From positions 6,502,055 through 6,566,054 of the forward strand of contig NC_058508.1 of NCBI RefSeq assembly GCF_020382885.2: a stretch of DNA of 64,000 nt. Direction: 5' to 3'. The translations under genes were made by a program, and so were the position numbers. Positions 12,840 through 23,621 of the stretch are shown here, piece by piece. The DNA is from Scatophagus argus (lineage: Eukaryota; Chordata; Actinopteri; Scatophagidae). The notes beneath the pieces are model-generated. The model ran no database searches. It worked only from the letters and a program-made list of their open reading frames with translations, and was not told the origin of the DNA. Every line of letters begins with the position of its first letter. Position 1 is the first letter of the stretch.

Positions 12840-15000
12840 GTAAGACAAATATTATGCAGTGAAAATTTGTCATTTCAAAATACATAAAAAAAATGTAGAA
12901 GAACAGAGTTATTTATAGCTTTGGTAACGTGATATCTGCCTCTGACAGATCTTCCTTTTTATTGAAATGATTTCCTTGTTGTCATGTTGCAGGAATTGAT
13001 ACACAATTTTGCTGAATTTGCACATCGAAATGCACTTGAAATAAATTTGTTGCACAGTTTTTTAAGGTAAAATGAATCTGTTCACGGACACTATCATTCA
13101 TTATTTTATTCTCAGACTTCTGAAAGCCCCTTCACAGCTATGAAGACATGATACACAGATTTCATGGACTCAGCAGTCATTTTACAGGAAGCATAGAGGA
13201 GGCTTCTTTACTTTGGTGTAAAATTAGTGGATTGTCCCTTTAGCTCAACATGACTGAACCATACAGAGCTCTCAGGTGAAGCATGTGAGACTGGAGTTTT
13301 AAATCCAGAGGTAAAAGTATTTTGTCAATGTTGCTCAGCAGAAAAGACCTTAATGAACACAAAGATGTAACTGCATCTAAAAAGAAAAGTGTGGGCTCTG
13401 TGTAATAAACTCACTACCTTCCTGTGAAGGTAGTGACTTGATGCTATGGTGATGCTGCTAAAAATAATAATAATAATAATATATAAAATTAAATGCAAGA
13501 ATAATGACATTTGTGGATTTTATGGGTTGATCTGATATAAAAACATTTCTTGTGTCCATAGATGTGTCAATTAAAATGATTTTATTTCATTTTAATGGAC
13601 GAATATATGAAGACTTAATACTAAAAATGGTGTGTTCAGTTTATCATTAAGTCTCACTGAAATGTTTTATCAACTGATCTGTTTTATGGTACTTTACATT
13701 GTTTGTTACTCTGTTTAACGTCCCATATAGCAAAGTTTATTACCATCAATATCTGTCTTATCATATTGGTGCATATGGACTGAAATAAAGGTTGTGTCAT
13801 TGGCAGAGAAGGACACGAGGACATTGATAATGGCTTTAAGGTTTTGTTGCACACTTGGACACAAAGAGGGACTTCCAGGCGTACATGAGTTCTAAGGAAT
13901 CTCTTTACTCCTTCGCTCACAGTAAAATACAGCAACAGATGCATGTGAGTGCAGCGTTTCTGTATGCTGCAGTCTGCTCAGGTACACTGAGGGGATGCAA
14001 GCACACTCCCATGTTGTGACCCAAAGGACCCCTGAGCTGCCCACGAAGCACCAGTGTGAGCATCACTCCATTTAACCTTGCTTACCTCGCCCAAATAATC
14101 TAGCTGTGAGTTCAAATACACATACTACATCCCAGTGAGCATAATAACAACACAAACAAATAAACACAAGGATCAATGTCCAAAACATGTTGTATATCGC
14201 TATGGTCCCCACAGTTTTTACCTTAAAAGGCAATAACCTAACATTCTATGACTGTGCCTTGAATTAGAATGGAATCACAGAATGGAATATTTTATAGAAC
14301 ATTACTGAGCAGAATTTGGCTCAGTTCACCTGCAGCCTTCGCCGTGTGAGCTACACATTTAGTGGGACCAAACAATAATCCAAACCGGAGCAAGAGTTTG
14401 AAGCCAGTGAACTGAACCATCAGTGAATACAAAACATCTTAAGTAAGTAGTTAGACAGTTAGCTTTTGAACTAATCCTTACTGTCATTCTGTTATATGCA
14501 GGAACAGATAAATCTAACACTTAAGGCCAGCTGGGTGCTCTTGGCTCTCAGATAACTGGCACAGATAACATGATGAGTGATTTATGCTTCTTTTAGTTAT
14601 TCAAAGCTTTTCTAAGTAAACTCTGAATGTGTAAAGAAACGTGTAACTTGTAAGCAGAGCAACAGGACTTTGGTAAAGTTAGGCTGTTGAATGCCTGTAG
14701 AGGAGTACAAAAGTATAATTTATGCCACTGAAATGTGGTGGAATAAAAAGATAAAGTAGCATAAAATGGAAATAATCAAGTAGCTCAAGTACTTACTGTA
14801 AGAGCACTTGGTATTGTCAAAAGTAAAAGTACTCTTATGAATGTACTGATGAGGAGTTAAATCCTTAACATCACAGCTTCTTAATCCATCATTTTGTATG
14901 TTAACTTTTTATCTGATAATAAACTGCAGCAGTCACATAAATATAGTGAATCATACAATAAACACATCAATGAGTATAATATGACATATAATATATGTTA
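12840..15000. other. intergenic or upstream-intron DNA without a recognisable gene
   Basis: No coding exon could be supported on either strand. An 11-bp perfect hairpin lies at 13411-13436. A fragment of a common teleost repeat (GTAGCATAAAATGGAAATAATCAAGTA type) lies at about 14695-14860. A minus-strand donor-like GTAAGC near 14083-14090 is a possible netrin 5'UTR exon end, but no supporting exon could be defined. Confidence 0.6.
14695..14860 (+). repeat. teleost non-autonomous repeat fragment (ATGTGGTGGAATAAAAAG... type)
   Basis: The run gaaatgtggtggaataaaaa, tagcataaaatggaaataat, caagtactta is the well-known high-copy teleost repeat in which AAGTACTTGAGTAAA-like words recur. A related fragment in the opposite sense is at about 38619-38700. 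Recognised from memory of fish repeats. The exact class (MITE or SINE) is not determined here. Confidence 0.5.
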
Positions 15001-15103
15001 GTCCACGTAAAAAAATGTCTCAAATTCAGCTTCCTATCAACGTGTGTGACAGGAGTCCAGTACCCAACAGGGACAACAAACAGCACAGAAACCAGCCAGC
15101 AAA

Positions 15104-17377
15104 ATGGATCTGTTACCTGAGCAGGTTGACAGCACCATGACAGATAACGACTGGGAAGACTTGCTGTCTATTCTCAAGTCGACTGGAGTAGATTTAGTGG
15201 ATGAAGCGCCGAATACTCTACCACCATCTACTTCACCCCAACCTTCAACTTCACATGCTCCTGTCAATGCTGAGACGGAGCTCCAGGAGGCTGACTGTGG
15301 TGTAGCAGACAATTCCTGGGAAGACTTGCTGTCTATTCTCAAGTCGGCTGGAGTAGATTTAGTGGATGAAGCGCCGAATACTCTACCACCATCTACTTCA
15401 CCCCAACCTTCAACTTCACATGCTCCTCTCAATGCTGAGACGGAGCTCCAGGAGGCTGACTGTGGTGTAGCAGACAATTCCTGGGAAGACTTGCTGTCTA
15501 TTCTCAAGTCTGCTGGAGTTGATTTAGTGGATGAAGCACCTCACACTCCACCTTCAACTTCACCTCCTCCTGTCAATGCTGAGAAGAGGCACAATACCTA
15601 CCCTCAACACCCACCCTCAGCACAACAATCATCCTCCAAAACGGATCCTCAAGAGTCTGACAATAACGTTGCAGATCAGATCTGGGGAGAGTTGCACTCC
15701 ATTCTCAAGTCAGATGGATTTGATCTTCTGGATGACGCACCCGACCTGCTGCCTCTTTCACCTTCATTTTCACCTTCACCTCCTCCTCCTGTCCATGCTG
15801 AGCTGGAGGAGGGAGGATATGGTGGCTGTAGCTCCCTGGGAGCAGCTCCTCAGAGGGTCGAGCAGCAAAGTCAATTGTTGACAGCTCCCCCCATGAACTA
15901 TGCACCACGTCAAGAAGACATGCAGCCAGGTCACCTGCACAGTCAGGCAGGTGCTTCCAGTCAGGGACAGGTAGGATACTCAGCATAGGCCAGGCACAGG
16001 TATCATTAGGAGTCTATGAGTACCTGTACTGATACACATGCTATCAGTGTTGGATGTTTTATGTCAAAATGAAGCAAGAAACAAATCTGAATGTGAAGTC
16101 ACTTTGTTGTCCCTTCACATGCGTTGAATGTGATTAATTGTAAAACACGACTGTGTGGCTATTTTGATAACTGATTCATCTTTTCATTTATTTTCTTCTG
16201 GCAAATTTGCTTTTGTGTTGACAACCAAATAACTTTGGGATTTGAGGTGACCACAGCTTTTTGCTCTGTGGTCACCTGACCTTCACATGACGACACACTC
16301 CTGACCTCTGTGACCTTCAACAGAAACATATCGTAGCTCTATACCTCAGTGCCGTAGTTCCTCCAGATGTGTCTGACAGCAGCTCATTCAAAGTTATTAG
16401 AATTTATGAGGAGGGAACATCCTGACACCTAGGGGACAGATGATGCCACTGCAGCATGTCAAATCACCTGTTCTGTGTCTGTTTGTGTCTCCAGCAACAC
16501 AGCATACCAGTGACGGGGTTCCTTGAAGGAAACCAGAGCCTGCGTTATGTAGGACTGTGGTAAGTAACACACACATGAGTGAAAACATGAGTGAACACAG
16601 CTACTGAGTTTCAGTTTTAATCGTCACACACACTCGACCTACCACCTGAAGTGTGTATCCGTCTCTGTTTATGTGTGTAGGAATGGACAGCCGCTGTATG
16701 AGATTTGTGCTCCTGCTGTCGTTGCTGCTCCTCCAGCAGACGCGTCCAAATCAAAGTAAGTTTGCTCTGGACAGTTTTGGTCACGAATGTAATTTTCATA
16801 ATTCTCATGAGTTGTGATTGTGGTCAACATGAATAAGTCAGACACAAATTCAAATTAGGATCTTCTTTTATTTAGTTTCAATCAGCTGTTGTTTGATTTC
16901 AGGTGTCTGTTGTTTGTCCACTGATGTTCTGCATGAATATGATTATAATCAGTGTCTCTTAATGTGTTTTAGTGGACAGTACAGCAGAGACAAGGTTCAA
17001 TCTTACACACATCTTGTGTTTCCACTCTTGTAACATCACCTCCTCTCTCTCTGTTTTTGTCCAATAGAAAGAGAAAGCGTCAAAACCAGCAGGAGGGCGG
17101 TCAGTATATAAAGAAGCCCCCAAACGCCTTCATGCTGTTCCTGAATGAGCAAAGGCCACACGTTGAGGCCGAAATCAGAAGCCGAGGGAATGCGGTTGTA
17201 AACACGGTCCTGGGACAGAAGGTAAGTGTTTTGGTTCTGTACGTTTGAGACACTCAGTGTCTCACACCTCTAACTCCAAATCTGATATTTAGCTTTTCAT
17301 TTACTGTTTTATGATCAGAGAACAAACTGAACTCTAAAGGATTTTGCAGCATTGTGTGACTGAAATGTCCTGCGCGC

Positions 17378-17419
<42 letters not shown>

Positions 17420-18845
17420 ATGCTATCTAACGTCTTGTTGTTGTCCGCCCACAGTGGAAGTCACTGTCACAGGAACAGCAGGCCACATATTACGAACAGG
17501 CCGACAGAGAAAGACGGCTCCACGCCCAGCAGCACCCGGACTGGTCGTCCAGTCACAACTATGTAAGTACACCCTGCTCACACACAGCTCACGACACACA
17601 CACTACACAAGAGCTGACGACACACACTCACTGCAAAGAGTTTTTCTCAGCTGATGTCAAATGCAAAGTGTGTCGCGTTTGTTTTTGTGCAGGGCAAAAA
17701 GAGGAAGAGAGAAAGAAGAAGGAAGCCCACCTGTGCTGAAGGTAAGAGCATATTTCTGTGAATCACAGCGTGTTTTCATGTGAAATGTCATGAAAACTAG
17801 ATGATGTGTGGACTTTTAAGGATTAATTCTGCATTTTGGAAAGCTATTGACCGTTTAACATCGATACAAGAGACTGAGGAGCAGAAACCAACTCACTCAC
17901 ACTTTGAAGATATGAAGTTCAGTGTTGGTCTACATTTTAGTAGATTTAATATAAATGACACAAACAGCTTCCCTGCAGTGAACGACGACACTGACATAAA
18001 GTCTTTAACTGAAGACTGAACTGACGATTTTTACAAAGCAAATAAGAAATCAGAATCATCAACACAAACTGTGACTTTTTCAAATTAAATATCATTTGAT
18101 TCAGTGTTGGTATTAAAATGTTGTTTAACGCAGGTTTCAGAAACACCATCTTGTTTTGAAAGGTTTAGAAAACTGATCTGTGTTTCTGTCTGATTGTGTT
18201 GCTGCATCTGCATCCAAACCTGAAGATGAAACACAGCAGGCCAAGAAAGTGTGTGTGACTCCAGTGCAGACAGCAGTGACGGAGGCCTTCGTCCCACAGA
18301 CAGATGTGTTTGAGCCTCACGCACACGCAGGTGCGTTCGAGCCTCACGCATACGCAGGTGTGCTCGAGCCTCACACACAAACAGGTGTGTTCGAGCCTCA
18401 CAGACACACAGATGTGTCCGAGCCTCACAGACACACAGATGTGTCCGAGCCTCACAGACACACAGATGTGTTCGGGCCTCACGTACACACAGATGTGTTC
18501 GAGCCTCACAGACACACAGATGTGTTCGCGCCTCACGTACACGCAGATGTGTTCGAGCCTCACAGACACACAGATGTGTTCGAGCCTCACGTACACACAG
18601 ATGTGTTCGCGCCTCACGTACACGCAGATGTGTTAGAGCCCAGCATTCAGTATGTGACGTTGTCCCTGCCTCCTGACTGGATGTTCCAGCAACAGCTTCC
18701 AGTTCATTCGCCTCCACCAACTCACACACAGACGTCTATCAGCCAGTCACAGACAAGCTACCCAGCCAATGACGGAGCAGCTCGAGCCCCTTCCAATCAC
18801 TGCACAGCCTCAGCTGCACATGGACAGACTCAGTGTCCTCCGTAG
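15104..18845 (+). CDS. Divergent TCF/LEF-like HMG-box transcription factor with N-terminal WEDLLSILKS repeats
   Basis: Seven coding exons join in phase: 15104-15970, 16495-16559, 16681-16755, 17068-17221, 17455-17562, 17693-17741 and 18226-18845 (1938 nt, 645 aa). The ATG has a good context (AAAATGG). Residues 1-289 carry four modules with a D/N-x-W-x-(D/E)-L-x-S-I-L-K-S core (Trp 17, 72, 127, 194), the first three spaced exactly 55 residues, separated by Pro/Ser-rich linkers. Residues about 350-419 form one HMG box (YIKKPPNAFMLFLNEQRPHV, then WKSLSQEQQATYYEQADRER), followed by a basic tail GKKRKRERRRK. The box is split just before WKS and just before GKK, the same places as in TCF7/LEF1 genes as I know them. 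I see no beta-catenin-binding N-terminus and no C-clamp. Residues 440-645 contain twelve 9-residue EPHxHTDVF-type repeats. The last splice (GAAG|ATGAA) is the least certain. The role is presumably sequence-specific DNA binding in the nucleus; the repeats may be acidic/amphipathic activation motifs (inference). Specific ortholog not recognised. Confidence 0.82.
15145..15715 (+). repeat. 165-bp coding tandem repeat (three near-identical units plus one diverged unit)
   Basis: The tgggaagacttgctgtctat core begins at 15152, 15317 and 15482, so the period is 165 bp (55 codons), with near-identical sequence through the linker. A fourth, diverged unit (tggggagagttgcactccat) begins at 15683. The high identity of the first three units suggests recent duplication or gene-conversion-like homogenisation inside the exon. 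Confidence 0.9.
17376..17419 (+). repeat. (TG)n microsatellite just upstream of an HMG-box exon acceptor
   Basis: A run of about 20 TG/GT dinucleotides lies in the intron that splits the HMG box, ending about 35 bp before the acceptor at 17454. Confidence 0.9.
18303..18636 (+). repeat. 27-bp coding minisatellite in the last exon of the HMG-box gene
   Basis: About twelve units of the type GATGTGTTCGAGCCTCACAG plus ACACACA encode the nonapeptide (D/G)VFEPHxHT. Units alternate Arg/Val at the variable position and Glu/Ala/Gly before PH. The array leaves open frames on the opposite strand and in other frames. These are by-products of a repeat without stop codons and are not separate genes. Confidence 0.92.
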
Positions 18846-18967
18846 CTTCTTTATTATTATTATTTACTTTTTTGTTTCTTATCGTGTTCATTTCTAATTT
18901 CACTCAGTCTGTGCAAACTTGCAGCCTTTAACTGTTTTTTGGTTTTGCAATTTTGCGGAATCTGATC

Positions 18968-18973
18968 AATAAA
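18968..18973 (+). terminator. polyadenylation signal AATAAA for the HMG-box gene
   Basis: A canonical AATAAA lies 123 bp after the TAG stop at 18843-18845, and no competing signal lies between. This implies a short 3'UTR. Confidence 0.7.
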
Positions 18974-19432
18974 ATGTAGTAACCTAATTAATGATGATGT
19001 ATTATCATTGGCTAAGATGAGACCTTAGTGAGCCTCAGGGTGTGAACTGATAAGCAACACTGCAGTATACAAAGCAGTGACAATAAGCCCCACCTTCAGC
19101 AGCTGAAACATTAATGTGATCATGACATTAAGGCTCATTCTGCATAATGTGCATTTTGGCTTTGATGTCTTTAGTAGATTTGGATTTCTGATGGAGATGG
19201 ACTGATGGAGGTCTGACCTGTGAAGACAAATACACTCAGTTTGGCTAGTTTGGTTACCTTCATATGATGTGGTCATAATGTGGTCCAACTTCTGCCTGCT
19301 GGCTGAATACATATTAATTTTTGCTCAGACTGTACCCCAGTCAAGATAAGTCAAGATAAACAGCATAAGCTCCACGTTCCCTCACTATTGTTGGAGACAT
19401 GTCAGAAAACTTCACTGCGGTAGCCTGCCTCA

Positions 19433-19451
19433 ACCGGCAGGGGGCGCTATG
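19433..19451 (+). promoter_or_regulatory. CTCF-like motif (CCGGCAGGGGGCGCTATG)
   Basis: CCGGCAGGGGGCGCTATG agrees closely with the vertebrate CTCF core CCASYAGRKGGCRC. It lies between the HMG-box gene and the phafin/osteocalcin genes, where an insulator would be plausible. Motif-only call. Such a core can also sit inside dispersed repeats. Confidence 0.4.
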
Positions 19452-21699
19452 AGTATATGTGTAACCCTTTTCAAACAAGCCCAGTTGGCCCCAGAAAAGG
19501 CACATGTGAGCTGTGTCAGCTGAAACAGATAACCAGCTGAAAGTAATGGATTCTCTTTCTTCTTTGTCTAATTCTGTTTAGCACCAGCATCTGTTGAACA
19601 CTGAGAGAGCACAGGCCATACTGGTTTATGTTTTGAAACATTTATCTTCATGGATAAGAAGGAACCAGCCCAAGGCCAGATTTCTATATAAAAACCGTGC
19701 AATGCAAGTTACTTCATAAGGAAACTTATTCCCCAACAATAAATAATTTCTTATTAAATAACAGAAAATATGTATTTAATCCAAGTCCACCTTTGAAATA
19801 ATTTGAAATAATAATAATTTGTGCTCCCTGTATATCCTGATCAGCAGACATACAACCACGTCCCATTCTGAGTGAAAACAATCAATGTGAAAGTGAAAGG
19901 GCCAATTTGGAAAAGCTGGTGGTGCTACACCTAACAGCTGCTACTTTGGCACAATAGTAAAATCCTTTAGTCCAGGGTTGAAATTCCTCCCAGTACACCA
20001 GTAGTGTGAAGGGATCTGCTCCTTTGGTTGTTTCTACATGCTGACAGAATCCACAGGATCTCACTGAAAATAAACTTTTGGGACTTTTGATGTTCGACTT
20101 ACAACATTTGGAAGATAGAAAGCAGCTCAGGATGAGTCCAGCCCCATCACAGCTGTCTGACTTTTTTCTCAGACATAATAGTCCCAGTTAAAACTGAATC
20201 AAAGATATTAAATGTTTTCTGTACCATTAAGTTTATTATCACAGGGAATTTCCACTTTTGCTGCTTAAATGCAAAGTCTCGTTGGCATTACTGAGTGCAC
20301 TGAAGTGCACCATATCCACCATGTCCCCATAGTTTTTGAAAACAAAACACAGCAACAGAGACACAATTTCGTGTACCATCAGAGTGGACATTTCTGGGAG
20401 AAGCTTCTCACTGACTGTAAAGCCTTCAGACAAAGATGTGAGTGTCAGCACAGTTCTGCTGTACTTGCTATACAAATACAAAAGTGCTTCATTTGTCTGC
20501 ATTTGTGCAGCATCAGCGATAGTGCTCCTGTGGTTCCAACACACCAGGTAAGGTTAACCAACAGCTGTAAATGCACTCTGTATTCAAAGTTCTCTGACAG
20601 GAAAATATGCCACATTTCCTTGTTGTTGCTGTCCCTTGTATGAAAAGCGACAAACAGGTTTGACACTCCAACAAATGACTCACCCATGATGAGAAAGCAT
20701 TTGGGTTTGTTCCAGTTTTTACCAAGTGTTTATGAAAGCCCATTAAGCCTCTTGGAAAATGTCGTGTCATGTGAAATGTTTATATCAGCCTATTGGATCG
20801 AATCAAAATCAGAAACAGCAATTGAGGGCAGTTCAAAATGAACTGGTGTTTGCTGTTATGGACTTTTTTATCCTGAGGTACATAACAAGGAAGATGTAGA
20901 AATCTCATTTTCTTCTGCTGACATCAGCTTTAACAGACAACCTCACACATTTTTATTGTCAAACAACCCACACCCTCCTTGTTTGTACTGGCAAAGCCTC
21001 CGTCAACAGAAACCACCTAAACATCTGCCGATCCCTCTGCTCACACACCAACAGGCTGCCAGTCCGAAGTAGACAGAAACACACTTTGTCACATTTAAAA
21101 GGTCACAGGAAAGACCCAGCTGTTCACAACATCGTAGCCATTTTGCTGTCCTCCATGTTTACTGTCCAGTTGCTGACTGCTCTCATCTCTGTGGGCCTCT
21201 TGGTTTGGTAACCCGTACATGAACGACCTGCCTGTAAGCATTTAAAGTCCATGTAAGGCAAATTCCAAGATTCCAAGACGCATCAAACATGTCAATAGTT
21301 GGTGAAAACGTGTGAAAACAATGTGAACTATGTCATAACTGAATTATTCAATTAGGCAGTTTTTCACAATTTTGGACTTTCGCTCATAACAAGTAGAGTT
21401 TATTAGCATCGGCAGCTCAGACATAACACACAGTTACTACAGAACAATCAGGCTAAAAATGATTAAAATAAGGATGTCATAACAATAAGTTAAGTTTAAT
21501 GATTCCTTAAAATTCATTTTCATTATTAAATCACAATATTTTTTTCATTTATATGCTGTATTTCCCATCATTCTGAACACATTGGAGCTCCACATAAATA
21601 AACTCAGCAGTGACTTTTTAATAAGAAAAATGTGTGCATCAAAATCATGACAGAGAAAGTAAGATTGGTGCATCCAACGTGACTCTCAACACAGAAGCA

Positions 21700-21724
21700 T
21701 CACAACACACACACACACACACAC
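21700..21724 (+). repeat. (CA)n microsatellite
   Basis: A run of about 11-12 uninterrupted CA units. Confidence 0.9.
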
Positions 21725-21961
21725 ATCTGTTTTGTGAGTGCTTTGTTATTCACTGATCATTTGAAAGCAAAATGTAAACTACTTCACAGCAAACAAGTAC
21801 AGAATAAAAGCTCAGCAATGACAGCAAAGATTTTTTCACTCGATTTCCAACATGCTTCTATTGTGTCCAACTGTCTTTGTTTGAGTCTTAATGCTGCAGT
21901 TTTATTTCACTAAGGCTGTTGATTCACTGGTTTTGAGTTAACATTAAGTGTGTTAATGTGG

Positions 21962-23074
21962 TTAATGGCTGCTCCAAGTGTCCAGCCAGCTGCTCTGAGC
22001 GTAGCATTGAATCATTCCCACTCCCTCGTCTTCATCACTGGATGCTGCCACATCTTCGCCCTCTAAGCTATTCATTCCAGCACTGTCCCCCCTCAGTCGA
22101 GATATCTCATCTTCTTCTTTGTTCTGAGTGTGGCAGAGACTGCAGACCCTCAGTCTCTTAGTGGGATGAATGTGGTTAATCACTGCTCGCTGTTTGGAGC
22201 ATGAATTGCACACCAGAAAGCCACATTTTCTGCAATGGTGTCGACGTTTGGTTGCTGTGAACTTGTTGAAGCAGCGCATGCATCTGAAGGAGGCCCGGTC
22301 TGGGATCCAGGTAACAGCAAAGCTGGAACCACGTTGGCAGCTGCCGTCCTGCAGCAGGCCTGACCGGCACTCTTTGATGTGCTCAATCCAGGCCTGCTTC
22401 CCCTCGTGTGAAGGCGCGGAAACGACTTTCCTGGCGTACGGATCAGCCATTGGTTCCTCACATCCAGACTGTCCTCCATGTCCTCCAGCTCAATGTCCTC
22501 TGAAATGACAGAGAAGAACACATACTGATTATGTAATATGGACTGTCAAAATGCTTGTCCACCAAGAAATCAGAGTTTGGCAGTTATGGCTCACAGTGAA
22601 CTGAGCTTACTGTAATACAAATCATCAAATACGTTCTGAGCTTCTCTTCAGACATTCAGCAGGACTAATAATTTTGCTTTTTGGCTGAGGGTTGAAACTC
22701 CCGTAGCTGAATCAGTGTAATGGGAGTGCAACTAATTCCATGTTTTTCAAAAAGCACAAACATTTAACAGAAAGAAAAATCCTGTTTTTGTTCTACAGAT
22801 AAAAAAAATGTTTAACTGCGAGAAGTTTCGGTCATCTGTGGACATTTTTGTTCAGAATATATTTTATTTTACTTCTTTTCTATTTGAGTGGATTAATAGC
22901 CATAAGATGTATTAAATCATGTAAATAATACAAAGCTTTAAAAAAGACAACACCAAAGCAGTGACAAACGCTTATCTTCTGGTTTTTGTGAAAGCGGCCG
23001 TTCAGAATGACGCTGCCGTACACAAGAACATCGCTGAAGAGGAAGAAATTCTTAGGCTGGGGTTTCCGACGACA
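21962..23074 (-). pseudogene. Phafin-1-like (PLEKHF1) PH-FYVE protein, frameshifted and incomplete
   Basis: Phafins are endosomal PH-FYVE proteins that bind PI3P. Two blocks are visible. The upstream block, 23074 down to 22976, reads CRRKPQPKNFFLFSDVLVYG and continues to NQK, a PH-domain strand region. The downstream block, 22499 down to 21962, opens after a good acceptor (TGTCATTTCAG) with DIELEDMEDSLDVRNQWLIR. It ends the PH domain, then carries a FYVE zinc finger with C-x2-C pairs and the RRHHCRKCG ligand motif, and an acidic tail. The frame breaks at about 22420: the frame ending ...TPGKSF and the frame starting VVSAPSHEGKQAW are offset, as if seven bases were missing. No convincing donor follows NQK (ATAAGC stands where GTAAGC would be expected), and the N-terminus before CRRK is not found. 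The known mammalian genes have one coding exon. A real gene with a sequencing error is the alternative. No gene symbol is given because of the damage. Confidence 0.6.
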
Positions 23075-23199
23075 CTTTCATTGTATCTGCATTGCTTGAA
23101 TTACAGTGCCTTGTAAGCTCTTAATTGTACACACAACATAAAATTAAAAGCTCTTTTACTGTGACTTCTGCGGGACTCTTCACATCATTGGATGTCACC

Positions 23200-23221
23200 G
23201 CAGCGACATCTAGTGGTCGTA
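23200..23221 (-). promoter_or_regulatory. CTCF-like motif (minus strand ACCACTAGATGTCGCTG)
   Basis: On the minus strand the sequence ACCACTAGATGTCGCTG matches the CTCF core except for one position. It lies about 400 bp downstream of the osteocalcin stop codon. Motif-only call. Confidence 0.35.
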
Positions 23222-23621
23222 CCTTGCCAAAGCAGTAGGTTGCAGAATTAATATTATGTTCACTTATCCAGAATCCAAGATTAGGTCTTATAACAGAGCA
23301 CACATACAGCGCACAGAGTTTTATTTATCTTTATTTAGTTTCATCACACTACTCTACAGGTTACAGAAATTATAATATTTTACAGACAATTCTCTGGGCC
23401 CATGCAGGATGGAAAAATAAATCCACATGCAAATAGTGTTCCTCCTGCTCCACATCTCTCACTGTTTAATTTGTGTAACATGGTGTCATACATTCAGACA
23501 TGTTTTCTCATGCTTTTTGGCTTAACTGCAAAGAAAGGAAAACATAGAGCTCAAAGGGGATAATACTCCAATACTACAGATAATAAAAACAGCTGTGATG
23601 AGCATTCAGTTGGTTTGGCTT

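Larger units (their letters stand above)
18974..21961. other. intergenic, no supported gene
   Basis: Short frames on both strands at 20239-20770 show no recognisable domain. The stretch contains a CTCF-like motif near 19434, AT-rich DNA and a CA microsatellite at 21700-21724. Confidence 0.6.

Noticed and set aside
18085-18729. Long open frames antisense to the HMG-box gene's last exon (for example 214 codons rich in ARTHLCVCE repeats)
   Set aside because: They are by-products of a 27-bp repeat without stops in several frames. The plus-strand frame is continuous with the HMG-box exons by phase.
20239-20770. Overlapping frames on both strands, one ending near a donor-like CACCAGGTAAGG with a hydrophobic segment
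   Set aside because: No family resemblance, no acceptor with matching phase and no neighbouring exon. A transmembrane exon was considered but cannot be supported.
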